Assembly (NCBI GenBank): GCA_037501455.1
Contig: CM074861.1
Span: 38,332,001 to 38,396,000 of the forward strand
Length of the DNA: 64,000 nucleotides
Reading direction: 5' to 3'
Source: Lantana camara
Taxonomy: Eukaryota > Streptophyta > Magnoliopsida > Lamiales > Verbenaceae
The position numbers and the translations under genes are program-made. The number at the start of each line of letters is the position of its first letter. The first letter of the stretch is position 1. Below are positions 11,549 through 22,586 of this stretch, piece by piece. The notes under the pieces are model-generated. The model did no database searches and was not told the DNA's origin. It saw nothing but the letters and a program-made list of their open reading frames with translations.

Positions 11549-14101
11549 TGTAGCACTCCTTACACGTGGAGGTGCCACACCCCCGTACTGTAGCCTCGAT
11601 TCACGTATGAAATGGAAAGTCCATACATAAATCAAAACTATAGCGAACGGGTGACAATGCAATACCAACAAGCTAGGCGGGAACTAAACTACACATGCAA
11701 TAAAATAAAGCGAAAGCACCGAATAATTCATATGTATAAATACTGTATTTAACTATCAATACATTATCATCTCTTGCGTATTACTCATATCAAAATATCC
11801 CACATGTGATAGTAACGGTCATAACATGACACCCAAAAGTTCTGTACACAAAATGAAAGGCTAGACTCTGTGAAGTGCGCAACCTGACTCGACTCCCGCC
11901 TAGCACACGACTGCTCTCAAGTACCTGAAAGGTGGGGTGTCAGTCCATGGAAGACTGAGTGAGGCAGTAATATATGTATAACACAAGTAACATGCACGTT
12001 GTAACCTCGGGTAATGTTTTTAACCATAAAAGTAATATGAGTGAAAATATAATATCCATCGCCCGAGATTACAATCATCGAATTTATTAATTTAAAGTTC
12101 ATATTATTGATACGTGGCCCTGGCGAGTGAGGGCGTTTCCAACCTTACACCAATAGTGAATCATTACAGGCTAGTTAAATTATCATGTGATCAGGCAATT
12201 CATTTATGGTGTACACGTATTCATTCATGAACTCCTTCACTCCGGGTGATGGTGGGTTTGCAAAGCCCTATCCATCCATGCTACGCACGTCAGGAACATG
12301 ACTCCCACGTGCGGGATTCCTTCCTCCACCAACCTCCTGGTGGATTCAGGGGTCATCCCAGTGTTGAGGGGTGTGTATAGGCTACCCGTCAGCCCGATGC
12401 TTTCCCGGTTGACCCGTACACATACCCTCGGGCCCAATGTGCTATCATGCTACTCGCCACTAAACAATCTTGAATAGTTACAGTACATGCATTGCTTTAC
12501 ATGATCATGCTATTAATCGAACCACATGCATTGCTTTGCACGAGTCTGATTTGTTGGAAATTGTTTAAACATTGGAAAGAATTTTAATAAAATATGTAAA
12601 TACCTTTTTGGCTTGAAAGTTCACATAAAGGTTATAGGGTGCTATATAATTAGTAACTAAACCTCACCTTTCTTGCAAAATACGCCAAGGATACGTTCGA
12701 GGGAGCTTGTCCCTCGTTCACGACCTCGTGACCTGTACAAACACGACGTGTATACATGAGACATGACCTAAAATGGACCAAATATGACGAACGACCAAAA
12801 TGTATCGAGACGACCACGAAAATACAATGTGGCATGATAACATGTTGTTTCACTACATATTAGCACATATTATAGCAATTCGGGGTCAAAGAAGTCGTTG
12901 GATCGAGGGGCTAAAATCGTAATTTTATGCAGAATATTTTGTTCTGTAAGTCAGGTGGGAACGGCCGTTCCGGGTTCCCTTTGTAAATGGGAACGGTCGT
13001 TCCCATAACTCCAAAGACGCGCCAACGATTTTTAATCTGAAAAGTGCATTTTGTCTGGGAACGGCCCTTCCGGCCTCAAGGCCAAAATGGGAACGGCCGT
13101 TCCCAGGCTCGGCCGCCTAGTTTCATTTGAAAAGGTAGGAACGCCCGTTCCCACAATGCCTTGAGGCTGGGAACGGTCGTTCCCAGTTCTGCAACTGAAG
13201 AAAAACAGAGCAGAACAGGGGCAGAGCTACGGGAATGATCAACAAAGCAACCAAAATCCCAATTTCAATCAACAAAGCTATGATTTTCTGGAAATATGAT
13301 GCATATATGTTCAAAGGTGATAATATAACACTTTAAACACTCAAACTATGGAAATTTATCAAGGAATCCAAGGTTTCATGTTCATGATCATATTGATCAT
13401 CCAAGCTCAATTATTCAAGAATTCATAAGGAAATCATGTCATAATTCATGCTATGATCACACAATCATGCTTTCATCTACCAAGAATCCACCTATCATAC
13501 AAATCCCAAACCCTAACCATTTCTAACATGATCAAGAATCATAAACTCATGCCAAACCAACCTTGAAGATGAAAATATGGAGAAAAGAGATGAGGATGAT
13601 GATGATCTCCAAATTTCCTTGAAATATTTCTTGAAATCTTGATGATGGAATGAAAAGTCACTCCTTTCTCTTTTCTTTAATATACCGAGAGTGAGAGAGA
13701 GATGGATATGTTGGAGAAATTTTGATAGAATTGATCAAAGAAGCTTGAAGAAGCTTATACCGTTATATTCCATTCTTGATTTTTGTGAAATATGCTAATT
13801 GCCAATTAATCCCTTAATTTGTGAATTTATACTATCAAGTGTGCAACAATTTGAAATTTGTTCAATTAAGTCCTTGGAAGATTATGCAATTAGGTCCCCA
13901 AAGTTTTAAATTGAATATTTAGGGACAATTTGGTAATTTGAAACACTCTCGGTATTGATTTCATGCAATAAATATTTTCCGTGTCATGAAATGATATTTT
14001 CAATGATATTAATTCAAGTAATTCATATAAATAATGCTTCAAGAATTTTATAAAATTATAATGAAGCGTAAAAAGTTAATTAGAAAAATCGGGGCGTTAT
14101 A
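11549..14101 (-). repeat. 5' LTR of the gag-only element
   Basis: Same length as the left LTR (2553 bases). Its outer edge is GGGGCGTTATA, one base away from the ACA end of the other copy. The TATATTAA-like box lies at 13677-13684. A second set of six palindromic GGGAACGG motifs lies at about 12957-13188. Confidence 0.88.
12957..13188. repeat. Six palindromic GGGAACGGNCGTTCCC motifs (right LTR)
   Basis: The same six-copy arrangement as at 8674-8901, kept despite scattered substitutions elsewhere in the LTR. Confidence 0.85.
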
Positions 14102-14106
14102 GAAAC
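14102..14106. repeat. Target site duplication GAAAC (right)
   Basis: Partner of 7261-7265. Confidence 0.9.
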
Positions 14107-14860
14107 TCAGAATACAGGGCGGAATTGGAGTTGAATATGGAATTTGAAATGCCCCCCAAAGCTAAAGTTTTTCTTTTGGCTCATCAGTCATAACAGCCTA
14201 CTCACCAACGCACTCAAATATGACGTACATTTCGGAGTGAGTGAAATTTGCACACGGTGCTGGGATGAATGGAAAAGTATTGAACACCTGTTGAGAAGCT
14301 GCAAGAAAGTTGAATAGGTTTGGAAGAAGATTATCAGGCCAGCCGATTGGGGGGGGGGGGGGTATTTGGATCATTCTTGCAGCTGGTCTCTGGAGCATCT
14401 GGAAGTCCAGAAACAAATAGGAATATCAACATGTTGAGGAGCCAACCATGATTACCATCAACATGATAAAAAATTTGGTGGCGGATCTCCATATGGGGGT
14501 GCTCAATCTCCCCAGCCATCACAAACGCCTGGATAGAACTCAGACTTGGGCCAAGCCAGCTGCTGACCGGGTCAAACTCAACTGTGACGGAAGCCTTTTC
14601 GGGCAACAGGCGTCGTCGACGACAGGTGGTGTAATTCACGATGAGGAAGGGAATTGGATTATGGGCTATGCGTTGAAGGTTGGCGGAAACTCCATCAACA
14701 CTGTAGAACTCATGGGTCTTCGGGCAGGGCTCTCCCTCGCTTGTGGGAGATGATTTCCACGTATCGGGGTGGAAACAGACTCGGAGTTGGTGATGAACTT
14801 GGTTTTGAAAGACGAGGTGACTGACCTTAGGGACTACAGTGTAATATTTAAAAAAATAAG
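14107..14860 (+). pseudogene. LINE ORF2 remnant, downstream half (zf-RVT plus RNase H)
   Basis: This continues the frame from 7265: MPPKAKVFLLAHQS, then after a frameshift LLTNALKYDVHFG and the zinc-binding CTRCWDEWKSIEHLLRSC. A segment typical of the linker follows (GLWSIWKSRNK), then an RNase H (RVT_3) domain at 14550-14753 with VKLNCDGSLF, GGVIHDEEGNWI and NTVELMGLRAGL. The Asp and Glu of the active site are visible. Further pieces (VETDSELVMNLVLKD) sit in another frame. Several stops and frameshifts, plus a run of G at about 14349-14363, show it is dead. The reverse transcriptase core is missing, so this is the 3' part of a LINE truncated at its 5' end. Confidence 0.75.
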
Positions 14861-14867
14861 GACCGAC

Positions 14868-14911
14868 TTGTAATTAGGTCTAACCTGAGGGACCTGTATA
14901 TAAATCACCCT
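14868..14911 (-). repeat. Fragment of the MITE family seen at 31284-31774
   Basis: This stretch (GTAATTAGG, a GAGGGACCTGTATATAAATCACCC-type end) matches the right arm of the foldback element at 31730-31774 with several changes. Only the terminal 45 bases or so are present. Confidence 0.5.
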
Positions 14912-15012
14912 TATTTCAAAATACAAAAGCCACGTCATAAGTGCACGAAGTATCCACAAACTATTTATTTAGTCCAGTCAGCCAATATTTTCAAACTAGG
15001 CCTGAAATCTTG

Positions 15013-15720
15013 CACTACAAGAAAAAAGCCCGAATTCCGACGGGAAGAAACCGACGGAAAATTCCGTCGATTTCCCGTCGGAATTTCCAATGGAAAACCG
15101 ACGGAATTCCAACGGAATTCCAACGGCTTTTCCGTCCGTTGGAATTCCGTCGGAATATTTGGCGCCACTTTAAAAAAAATTGCTCCAAAATTTCCAACGG
15201 AATTCCGTCGGAAATTTTGGCGCAATTCTAAAAAAAAAATGCGCCAAATTTACCGACGGGATTTCCCGTCGGTTTTCCGTCAGAATTTCAATGAAATAAA
15301 AATTCCGACGGGAAATTCCGTCGGTATTTTTTTATTCAACATTAAAAAAATACGAAATAAACTTTCCGACGGAAAACCGACGGGAAAATCCCGTCGGTAT
15401 TTTTTTATTCTTCATTAGAAATTACCGACGAGATTTCCCGTCGGTTTTCCGTCGGAATTTCAATGAAATAAAAATTCCGACGGAAATCCGATGGGAAAAT
15501 CCCGTCGGTATTTTTTTATTCTACATTAAAAAAATACGAAATAAAATTTCCGACGGAAAACCGACGGAAAAATCCCGTCGGTATTTTTTTATTCTTCATT
15601 AAAAAAATACCGACGGGATTTTCCGTCGGTTTTCTGTCGGAATTTCAATGAAATAAAAATTCCGTTGGTTTTCCATCGGAATTTTTCAATCAAATTTAAT
15701 TAGAAAAATACGATTATAGT
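15013..15720 (+). mobile_element. CACTA (En/Spm) transposon left end with dense subterminal repeats
   Basis: The edge reads CACTACAAGAAAAAA at 15013, the canonical plant CACTA terminus. About 700 bases of subterminal repeats follow, built on TTCCGACGGAAA and its complement TTTCCGTCGGAA, in both orientations and often separated by T-rich spacers. These repeats are the usual transposase binding array. No matching right end (TTCTTGTAGTG) or transposase is visible, so the element is truncated or its other end was lost to the neighbouring gypsy element. This family's repeat unit differs from that of the element ending at 1866. Confidence 0.75.
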
Positions 15721-16592
15721 TAATACAAATAATTATATATAATTGTTTGCACTAATAATTCGCGTTTATTGACTTTGTGTAAATATCGGATAAATAGTAC
15801 AAATAATTTATAAATTTTGATATCAAAGTGGATCTTCAATTTTCGATCTTCTTCAACTTATTTAACTTTTATTAATTGGTTTGATCTTTTTCAACTTCAG
15901 ATTTATCTTTTAATAACGTTAATCCGTAGGTCCTTCGACTTATTTACAATCAAACGCTAGATTTTGGAGAATTTCGCCAAGAACGTCTTTGAACACTTCG
16001 GTAACTCCGTGGAGTTAGCTTGAATATAACGTCAATTCGTCAGTATAATGTCTTAATAACGGATCAAACGACTTGATTTGATAATTTTGGGGAAGAACAC
16101 CTTTATATAGGTTTATAATTCAAGAGTTAGAGTTCAACTCAAACTTATTTAATAATTATCTCGTGTATTTTTTTTTAAAGAGATAAATATAATATAAACA
16201 TATATATTATATATATATATATATGTTATATGTTATATTACGGTATATGTCTAATATACGAGCATACTCATACCTAAGAGGATGAGGGTCATTGGGGGTT
16301 TACGAGCGCGAACTGGGGTACTCGGCACCCAGTTGGTGTAAATTAAGCATTTAGCAGCCCACCTTATCGACTCGCTCCTTCTTAGGGTTTACATGCCTTC
16401 GAACGCCAAACTATTCGGTGCGGAGGGTTCTCGGCACACAGACAGCGTTGATTTGGACAACATATTGGGTGGTCATCAAGCCGTTCGACGTAATTAGATA
16501 CTCAAGTCATAATTTAAGAGAAAAACAAGTAAATGACAAATAATAATTGGCAAAATGCTTACTGTTATACTTGCAATTAAAAATAATAACTG
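15721..16592. other. Noncoding DNA between CACTA end and gypsy integrase
   Basis: This is AT-rich and includes a TA microsatellite at about 16198-16225. The part from 16260 to 16592 is moderately GC-rich and follows directly after the integrase stop on the minus strand, so it is probably the gypsy element's 3' untranslated region. I could not find a 3' LTR boundary. Confidence 0.35.
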
Positions 16593-16774
16593 TCACGCTT
16601 TCTGTAAAAAAAAAGTACAAAATGCCGCGAGCGGGCAATTACAAAGGTTGACATTTACACGTAATGCATTCCACGGTCTAGGGAGATGCTCGCCTTGCAA
16701 AGTCTCTAGCAGGTAGGTGTTGTTCGCTCGCACCTGGATGACTTCGAAGGGGCCTTCCCAATTGGGGTCCAACT
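16593..16774 (-). pseudogene. Integrase C-terminus of the gypsy element (split off)
   Basis: The frame reads KLDPNWEGPFEVIQV, then LPRPWNALRV, the usual integrase C-terminal module just before the stop in Tat and related elements. It joins in frame to the end of the integrase core at 18731 (EVSKHVG) when the solo LTR 16775-18725 and one CAACT copy are set aside. This confirms that the LTR split an existing gene. Confidence 0.8.
16770..16774. repeat. Target site duplication CAACT (left)
   Basis: Matches 18726-18730. Confidence 0.88.
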
Positions 16775-18725
16775 TGTTGGAAAACACGAATCAGAAAGCA
16801 GCGGAAATTTAAAAAACTTTCCAACAAAAGGACCTTGGACTCGCAATCGTGTATCCAAATTCTTAGAGATAAGAAACTTACTTTTCTTTTATTCTTTCTT
16901 GAAGCGTTTCAAGCCACCCAAGAACGCTCTTCTCGCGGCTTGATCCCCTCTCCTTGGTAAAGCTCGAATCTTCAAACTTCTAACTTGAAGCTCTCTAGAG
17001 ATAGTCCACCAACTTGACTACAATCTAACTAGTAAGGATGCTAGTTCTCTAGTTAGTGTTTAGGCTTAACCTAGGGTTTCGTTTATCTTGGAGAAAGGAT
17101 GGTGTTCAACACATGAACCAAAAGAATTGCCAATTAGCTCTAAGGGGAGCTCGAGCTCCCCTATGTATAATAAGGGAGTGGCCGAAAATCCCTAGTCCTT
17201 ATGGGCTAAGGATTTTGGTCCCTCTCTCCTATTACTTGATCATCAAGTAATTTTGACTTTGACTTTGAATTCAAATTCAAATCAACTTTCAAGAGAGCTA
17301 AAAATATCCAAACTATTTTAGGATAATTTTATACTTTATTTATTTAAAATAAATAACTTATTTTATCTAATTAATTAATTCATAATTAATTAACTAGATT
17401 ATTTTTCTCCAAAATAAGACTTTCTTTTTAATTCAAAAATTAAACCAAAGTCTATTAAATAATTAACACATTTAATTATTTAATATATATATCATATATA
17501 TACATATATACGTGTGAGGCACATGTCCCAAGGACACGTGCTCCTCACGTGACCCACACGTGTGGTTTCACACGTGTGGAACCCCTTTGGCCCGATTAAC
17601 TCGTTTAATCATTTTAAAGCCTCAACTCATGTAACCAAGTTGTTGTGTGTGACCATCTAGGTTCTCAATTCAATTAGCAGTGACCCTAATTAATTAATTC
17701 ACTAATTAATTAACCAGTCCACAGATTAAACGACCATAGTCTAGCAACAGGTGCTTAACCCCTAGTTGAATTGGAATGTTCGGATTCGACAGAACCTTTA
17801 AGTCATTGATTCATGTGAGATACAATCCTCCTACTTACTATCTCTCAACCATGATCTAGGGCAAGAGAATAATCAGAACCCTAATAATCCGATCTTAAAG
17901 CTAAGTGCATTTCATATCCATTTGATCTCAATCCAAGAAACCCTTTTCTTGATGTCTTGATCTACTGCCTTGGCCAAGGACTCCATATGGCATATGAATG
18001 ACTTACACAATAAGAGATCACCTTGCATATGCAAGTGTAGGTCCTTTCTTGATTCTCATTCACTTTCATGAATCACTTGTGCAGCCCCAGTATAAGCCTT
18101 GAATCAGTTGTCTAAGGGGACACCCTTTAAAGCTTATACCTAAGACTACAGAGTTAACTCATAAAGTGACAAGGAACCTCAAGTCTTAAGGATCAATTAA
18201 TCACATCAATGACTCGTGAGATATTTCCTAATCTGGAAGTTTCCATTTCCTGAAATAGAAACTTCATTTCCCATTTAGGAATGTTCTCACACGGGGCACC
18301 TCAGTGAACTTACTTATTAAAGTAAGCACCCTCATGTATCACGCACGTATCAACTATACACTTTGCACCTCCATGAAACAAGGTGGTCCTTCTTAAGGGC
18401 GTGATCCCACAAGCAAGCCTTAGAGGAGTCAGGTTGACACTCCCACTGTCTGTAGGACTCATCGGCTTGGAGTATTTTACTAATCATGACTTATGTGATA
18501 TAGGGCTCATTTCATGAAACATTTCACCTAAATGGTAGAGTCCTAAAGTCATCAGGATTAGGGGAGTTCTCATACATGCACAGCTAAAGTAAACGCATAC
18601 CAAACAAGAGCATATAAAGAAGTGTTGCCTCAATTCGTTATTTCATTCAAAGATTGTCTGTGATTACAATAAGGAAAAGCACAAAGCGGATATACAATCG
18701 GCTTTCTAGGGTACTATTCCTAACA
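16775..18725 (-). mobile_element. Solo LTR of the same family as 42914-52950
   Basis: It begins TGTTGGAAAACACG and ends TATTCCTAACA, is flanked by CAACT on both sides, and matches the two 2269-base LTRs at 42914 and 50682 along most of its length. It is about 320 bases shorter, mainly because a stretch after CGCGGCTTGA is missing. It keeps four CACGTG boxes (17535, 17546, 17557 and 17571), but its TATA region (about 17161-17172) is degraded. No internal domain remains, so it is a solo LTR, inserted into the integrase gene of the gypsy element. Confidence 0.88.
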
Positions 18726-18730
18726 CAACT
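18726..18730. repeat. Target site duplication CAACT (right)
   Basis: Partner of 16770-16774. Confidence 0.88.
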
Positions 18731-19440
18731 TACCCACATGTTTGGAGACTTCAACTTTTTTGAGGACCAAGTCCCCCAGCTGGAAAGACCTTTCCTTGAC
18801 ACGTTTGTTATACTGGTGGGCTACGGTCGCCTTGTACTTATGGATGCGAGCCCAAGCAGTGTTCCTTCTTTTGTTTAGCAAATCCAATTCGAACGTCCGA
18901 TTGGCCTCGTTGACTGCAGGCTCGAAATAGGCAACACGTGCGGATTCTTGAGCAATCTCCGCAGCTATCATAGCCTCGGAACCATATACGAAGGGGTAAG
19001 GGGTCTCCCTTGTTGCCGCTCGAGGGGTAGTACGGTACGCCCAGAGGGCTCCTTGAAGTTCTTCTGACCACTCCCCCTTCTTAATTTCGAGCATTGCCTT
19101 CAAATGCCGGAGTATGGTTCGGTTAGTCACTTCAGCCTGATCGTTGGCCTGAGGATGGCCCACAGACGTGAAGCGTTGCTCAATTCCCAATTCGTAGAAC
19201 CACTTTCGTGTATCAGCGACAATGAACTGGGAACCATTATCTGATATGAGGACCCTTGGGATGCCATACCAGCAGATGATGTTCTTCCAAATGAAGTCCC
19301 TCACAACCTTGAACGTTATCTTCGCGATCGCTTCAGCTTCGGCCTATTTGGTGAAATAATCCACAGCGAGGATTACAAATTTCTTCTGTCCGACCGCCAT
19401 TGGAAGGGGTCCCACTATATCGATGCCCCACTGGTCGAAG
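18731..19440 (-). pseudogene. Gypsy integrase catalytic core
   Basis: The core reads WGIDIVGPLP and VDYFTK (first acidic residue), then after an in-frame TAG at the expected tryptophan, ISDNGSQFI (second Asp) and QAEVTNRTILRHL (Glu). This gives the D-D-E triad of a retroviral-type integrase. The usual WAYRTTPRAATRETPY follows. The stop between the first Asp and the rest kills the enzyme, and the C-terminal module is separated by the solo LTR on the left. Confidence 0.85.
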
Positions 19441-19481
19441 GGCCATGAAACGTCAATAGGAATCATTTAGGCTGCTGGTAG

Positions 19482-20312
19482 TTAAGGAGTGTTGGAATGA
19501 AACTGGCATTTAGGACATCTCTTGGAGTAGTTGATGGCATCCTGCAGTAGCGAGGGCCAGTAGAAAGCACTCCTTAATACCTTCTTAGCCAGAACTCGAC
19601 CGCCAGAATGATTTCCACAACTTCCGCTGTACACATGCTCCAACACTTCCTTGGCTTGTGAGGGTCTCAAGTATCTTAAAGGTGGACCCTGGAAAGACCG
19701 TTTAAATAGCCGCTCGTCGCTGTCAAGAGAGAAGCGAGGGGCCTTACTCCTAACCTTCAGTGCTTCCACTTTATTGCTCGGGCAGGTTCCATCCCTCAGA
19801 AACCTAATGATGTAATCGAGCCAACAGGGTTCGGAGGGGTCAATCATGTTCACCCCACCCGAGGGTCCCGCTTCGCGAATCAACGGCTTTTCCGTTCTAA
19901 GAAATGTGACTGAACGCTCGCAGGAATCTTCCAGAGCGGATGCAAACTTGGAAAGAGCGTCCACACGCTCGTTTTCTGTTCTTGGAATCTGCAACAAGTG
20001 GAACTCTTTGAATTTGGAGATCACTTCCTTAGCACTCACCAAATACTGTACCATAGTGGCTTCTCGAGCCTCATAAGTGCCATCAATTTGACTTGCGATC
20101 AGCTGGGAGTCAACATATGCAGTGACCCGAGCGGCACCATTCTGGAGGGCTATCCTGAGCCCTTGGATTAGAGCCTCATATTCTGCCTCGTTGTTGGTAA
20201 CCTGAAATGCCAGTTTGATGGCATAATCAACTTCAACCTCGTGAGGATCTCTGAGGGTCACCCCGGCTCCCCCCCTTGTGAGGTCGAGGAGCCATCTGTG
20301 TGCAGAAGCCAT
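19482..20312 (-). pseudogene. Second RNase H and integrase zinc domain of the gypsy element
   Basis: A 276-residue open stretch. Residues 1-125 form an RNase H of the RVT_3 kind (NNEAEYEALIQGL, AYVDSQLIASQI, RTENERVDALSKFAS). A linker leads to the integrase N-terminal zinc-binding region (EVLEHVYSGSCGNHSGGRVLA ... KRCPKCQ), in which His and Cys residues are visible. Having this second RNase H in addition to the one at 20354-20824 is the hallmark of the Tat lineage. The stretch is in a different frame from the reverse transcriptase upstream. Confidence 0.85.
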
Positions 20313-20353
20313 AGCCCCTCTGCCAACGAAGGCGTAGCTTCCAAATTGAAGCG

Positions 20354-21052
20354 TTAAACCAACAGGTCTGCCACTACCTGAGCCTGTATCGCGGTGCGAG
20401 GCTCGAAAGCGATGTCGAATTGGTTGAGTTCAATCGACCATTTAATTAACCTTCCTGAGACGTCCGGTTTTGTGAGCACCTGTTTGAGGGATTGGTCTGT
20501 GAGCACCGTGATAGAATGAGCCTGGAAATAAGGCCTTAGCCTTCGTGAGGCATTAACAAGCGCAAAGGCAAACTTTTCTATCTCCATTTATCTTTTCTCC
20601 GCCCCTTGCAAAGTTTTGCTTAAATAATATACCGACATATGTTTACGTTCACGTACCGCCACGAGGACAGCGCTAGTAGCTTCTGAAGAAACTGAAAGGT
20701 AAATGAAGAGGTTTTCCCCTGGGTTAGGCTTGGTTAATAGTGGTGCGCTCGCGAGATATTGCTTCATGTCCTGCAAAGCTTTCTCACATTCCCCACTCCA
20801 GGCGAAGTTTCGAGCGTTGCGCAAAATTTAGAAGAAAGGTAGGTTCCTGTCCGCCGAGCGGGAGATGAACCTGTTTAATGAAATGATCTTTCCCACCAGT
20901 ACTTGGACTTCCCTCACATTTCGAGGGGAGGGAATGTCAAGGATCGCCTTAATCTTCTCCGGATTGGCCTCTATTCCTCGCTGGCTGACCATGTACCCCA
21001 AGAATTTGCCACCCCGTACGCCAAATGTACACTTGGAAGGGTTCAATTTCAT
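20354..21052 (-). pseudogene. Gypsy reverse transcriptase thumb and first RNase H
   Basis: Three consecutive open pieces in one frame are separated by stops near 20587 and 20826. The first (from 21052) has [20 protein letters not shown] and [17 protein letters not shown], the end of reverse transcriptase. The next two are the gypsy RNase H, with LFIYLSVSSEATSAVLV and YFQAHSITVLTDQSLKQVL. An in-frame TGA (about 21077) separates this from the catalytic part of reverse transcriptase. The frame itself has not shifted, so stops rather than indels account for most of the decay here. Confidence 0.82.
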
Positions 21053-21079
21053 TCCATAATGACGCAGGATGTTGAATGC

Positions 21080-22045
21080 TCACTTGAGATCCTCCAAATG
21101 GGAATGTTGACGCTCGCTCTTGACAATCATATCATCCACATAAACTTCCATGGACTTTCCGATTTCGTGCTCAAACGTTCTGTTGACAAGCCGTTGATAG
21201 GTTGCTCCTGCGTTCTTGAGCCCGAACGGCATAACCTTGAAACAATGGACGCCCACATGGACCACAAACGATGTTTTTGGGCGATCCTCGAGGGCTATGA
21301 AGATCTGATAATACCCTTGGAAGGCATCCATCATGCTCATAAGTTCGCACCATGCTGTTGAATCTAACAGTTGATCAATCCTTGGCAGAGGGTATGGGTC
21401 TTTGGGGCACGCTTTGTTGCACCACTTATTAGCGCTCTTAGGGACAAGCACCACATTGCAGAGCCACTTAGGATACAAGATCTCTTCTATGTACTGAGCC
21501 TCAAGAAGTTTGTTAACCTCCTCTTCAATGACTTGCCTTCTGAAACCATGGACGTCCCTCTTCTTTTGCTTGATGGGTTTGAAGGCAGTGTACACGTTGA
21601 GCCTATGGACAATCACGCTCGGGTCTATCCCTGTGAGATCGGAGGCCTTCCATGCGAATACGTCAAGGTTCTCCCGGAGAAAACCGATCATCATGATTTG
21701 AGAGGGACCATCGAGGTTTGAACCAATCTGAGTGGTTTTATCGGGATTCCCGGGCTCCAATTCAATGGTCAAGAACTTTTCGACGGGTTCAATATGAACT
21801 TCAGGCCGGGGAGCCTCGAGCGCTCGCTTTTTCCCAATAAGCTTGCCGCTACTCTCATCCGAGGGCCCGTCACCCTCGTTCTCCGAGGAGGATCCCTCGA
21901 CGGCCCCTGGTGGACCGTCCTCAGTGTGCTGGGTCCCGCTCGGGGCCTTCTTTTTGTTCTTCTTTTTGTAAAGTTTGGCCCTCTTTCGTTCGGGGCCATC
22001 TTCATCCAACTCGGGGAAGTCAACCGACTTTTTGGTGGAGCCCAC
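21080..22045 (-). pseudogene. Gypsy reverse transcriptase catalytic domain
   Basis: A Lys/Glu-rich linker (residues 1-90) leads to the reverse transcriptase with LNVYTAFKPIKQKKR, ACPKDPYPLPRID, FQGYYQI, FGLKNAGATYQRLVN and the catalytic VYVDDMIVKS. The YVDD box is intact. Just before ACPKDPYPLP, the expected W-R-M-C-V-D-(Y/F) segment is missing, and only a fused KSANKWCNKACPKD remains. That removes a palm residue normally essential for catalysis, so this copy cannot be active even apart from its stops. Stops at about 22046 and 22070 separate it from the protease. Confidence 0.85.
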
Positions 22046-22072
22046 CTACATAGTTTGCTTGGGCTTGTGGCT

Positions 22073-22474
22073 TCAAAGGGAGAGAATGTAGCATTCCCAA
22101 GCCTCTTTAACGTTGCAGAGAACCTCGCCCGTCCCCTCGGGAGTGCGGAATTTGACCTTTTGGTGATACGTTGAAATTACTGCTTTGAAATCTACGAGCG
22201 TGGGTCGTCCAATGATGATGTTGTAAGGGAGATCCACTTCGGCCACTGTGTAAAGGACACTCAAAGTCTTTCGCGGTGGGGTGCGACCAAAAGAGGTGGC
22301 CAAGCGTATTTGTCTGCGAGCGCCTCTACCACCGTCGCCTCGCCCTGTTCCTCGGCGGGTCCCTCTTCCCCTCGGGGCTTTCGAGGGTTGCGCTTGCTGC
22401 TGTTGTTGTTGTGGTTGCTGATTAGCGCCCACTCGTTGGGCGCGCATCATAGCGGCAACACTTTCTGCATCCAT
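22073..22474 (-). pseudogene. Captured Gln-rich segment fused to the end of the gypsy protease
   Basis: The second half (IRLATSFGRTPPRKTLSVLY, YNIIIGRPTLVDFKAVISTY, KFRTPEGTG) is the C-terminal part of a Tat-type aspartic protease. The first half (MDAESVAAMMRAQ, a run of glutamines, then Gly/Arg-rich RGRGTRRGTGRGDGGRG) does not belong to the element. Together with the foreign part of the frame at 22587-23400, it replaces the protease active site. A TTTTTCAG run stands directly before this piece on the minus strand (about 22506), resembling a splice acceptor. The captured sequence may therefore still hold part of an intron. Confidence 0.65.
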
Positions 22475-22586
22475 TCCGGGTGTTAGTAGTTGAACGTCTG
22501 AAAAATAAGAACATGAGCGTTAAAAGGATGGTGTATGGATAACCACCACAAAGATATTACAACCTAAACAAGTTAGTGAGGCTATC

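Larger units (their letters stand above)
7266..14101 (-). mobile_element. Complete gag-only LTR retrotransposon (TR-GAG type)
   Basis: This is a full-length element on the minus strand. It has two 2553-base LTRs (7266-9818 and 11549-14101), the target duplication GAAAC, a primer binding site, a polypurine tract and one intact gag frame. The internal region is only about 1.7 kb and holds no protease, reverse transcriptase, RNase H or integrase. This architecture matches the non-autonomous Terminal-Repeat-with-GAG class related to Ty3/gypsy. It must have been copied and integrated by enzymes supplied by a relative. By eye the two LTRs differ at about twenty positions, so insertion is fairly recent but not brand new. 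It landed inside a LINE ORF2 remnant. Confidence 0.88.

Noticed and set aside
14349..14363. G homopolymer as an LTR-edge signature like those at 33053 and 39578
   Set aside because: It sits inside LINE coding sequence with no LTR termini around it. Simple expansion or sequencing artefact is more likely.
20903..21361. Open frame of about 150 codons on the + strand
   Set aside because: It lies antisense to the clear gypsy reverse transcriptase and has no motif of its own.
21794..22174. 126-codon frame on the + strand (and several others opposite the gypsy gag)
   Set aside because: Shadow of the GC-rich minus-strand gag-pol frame.
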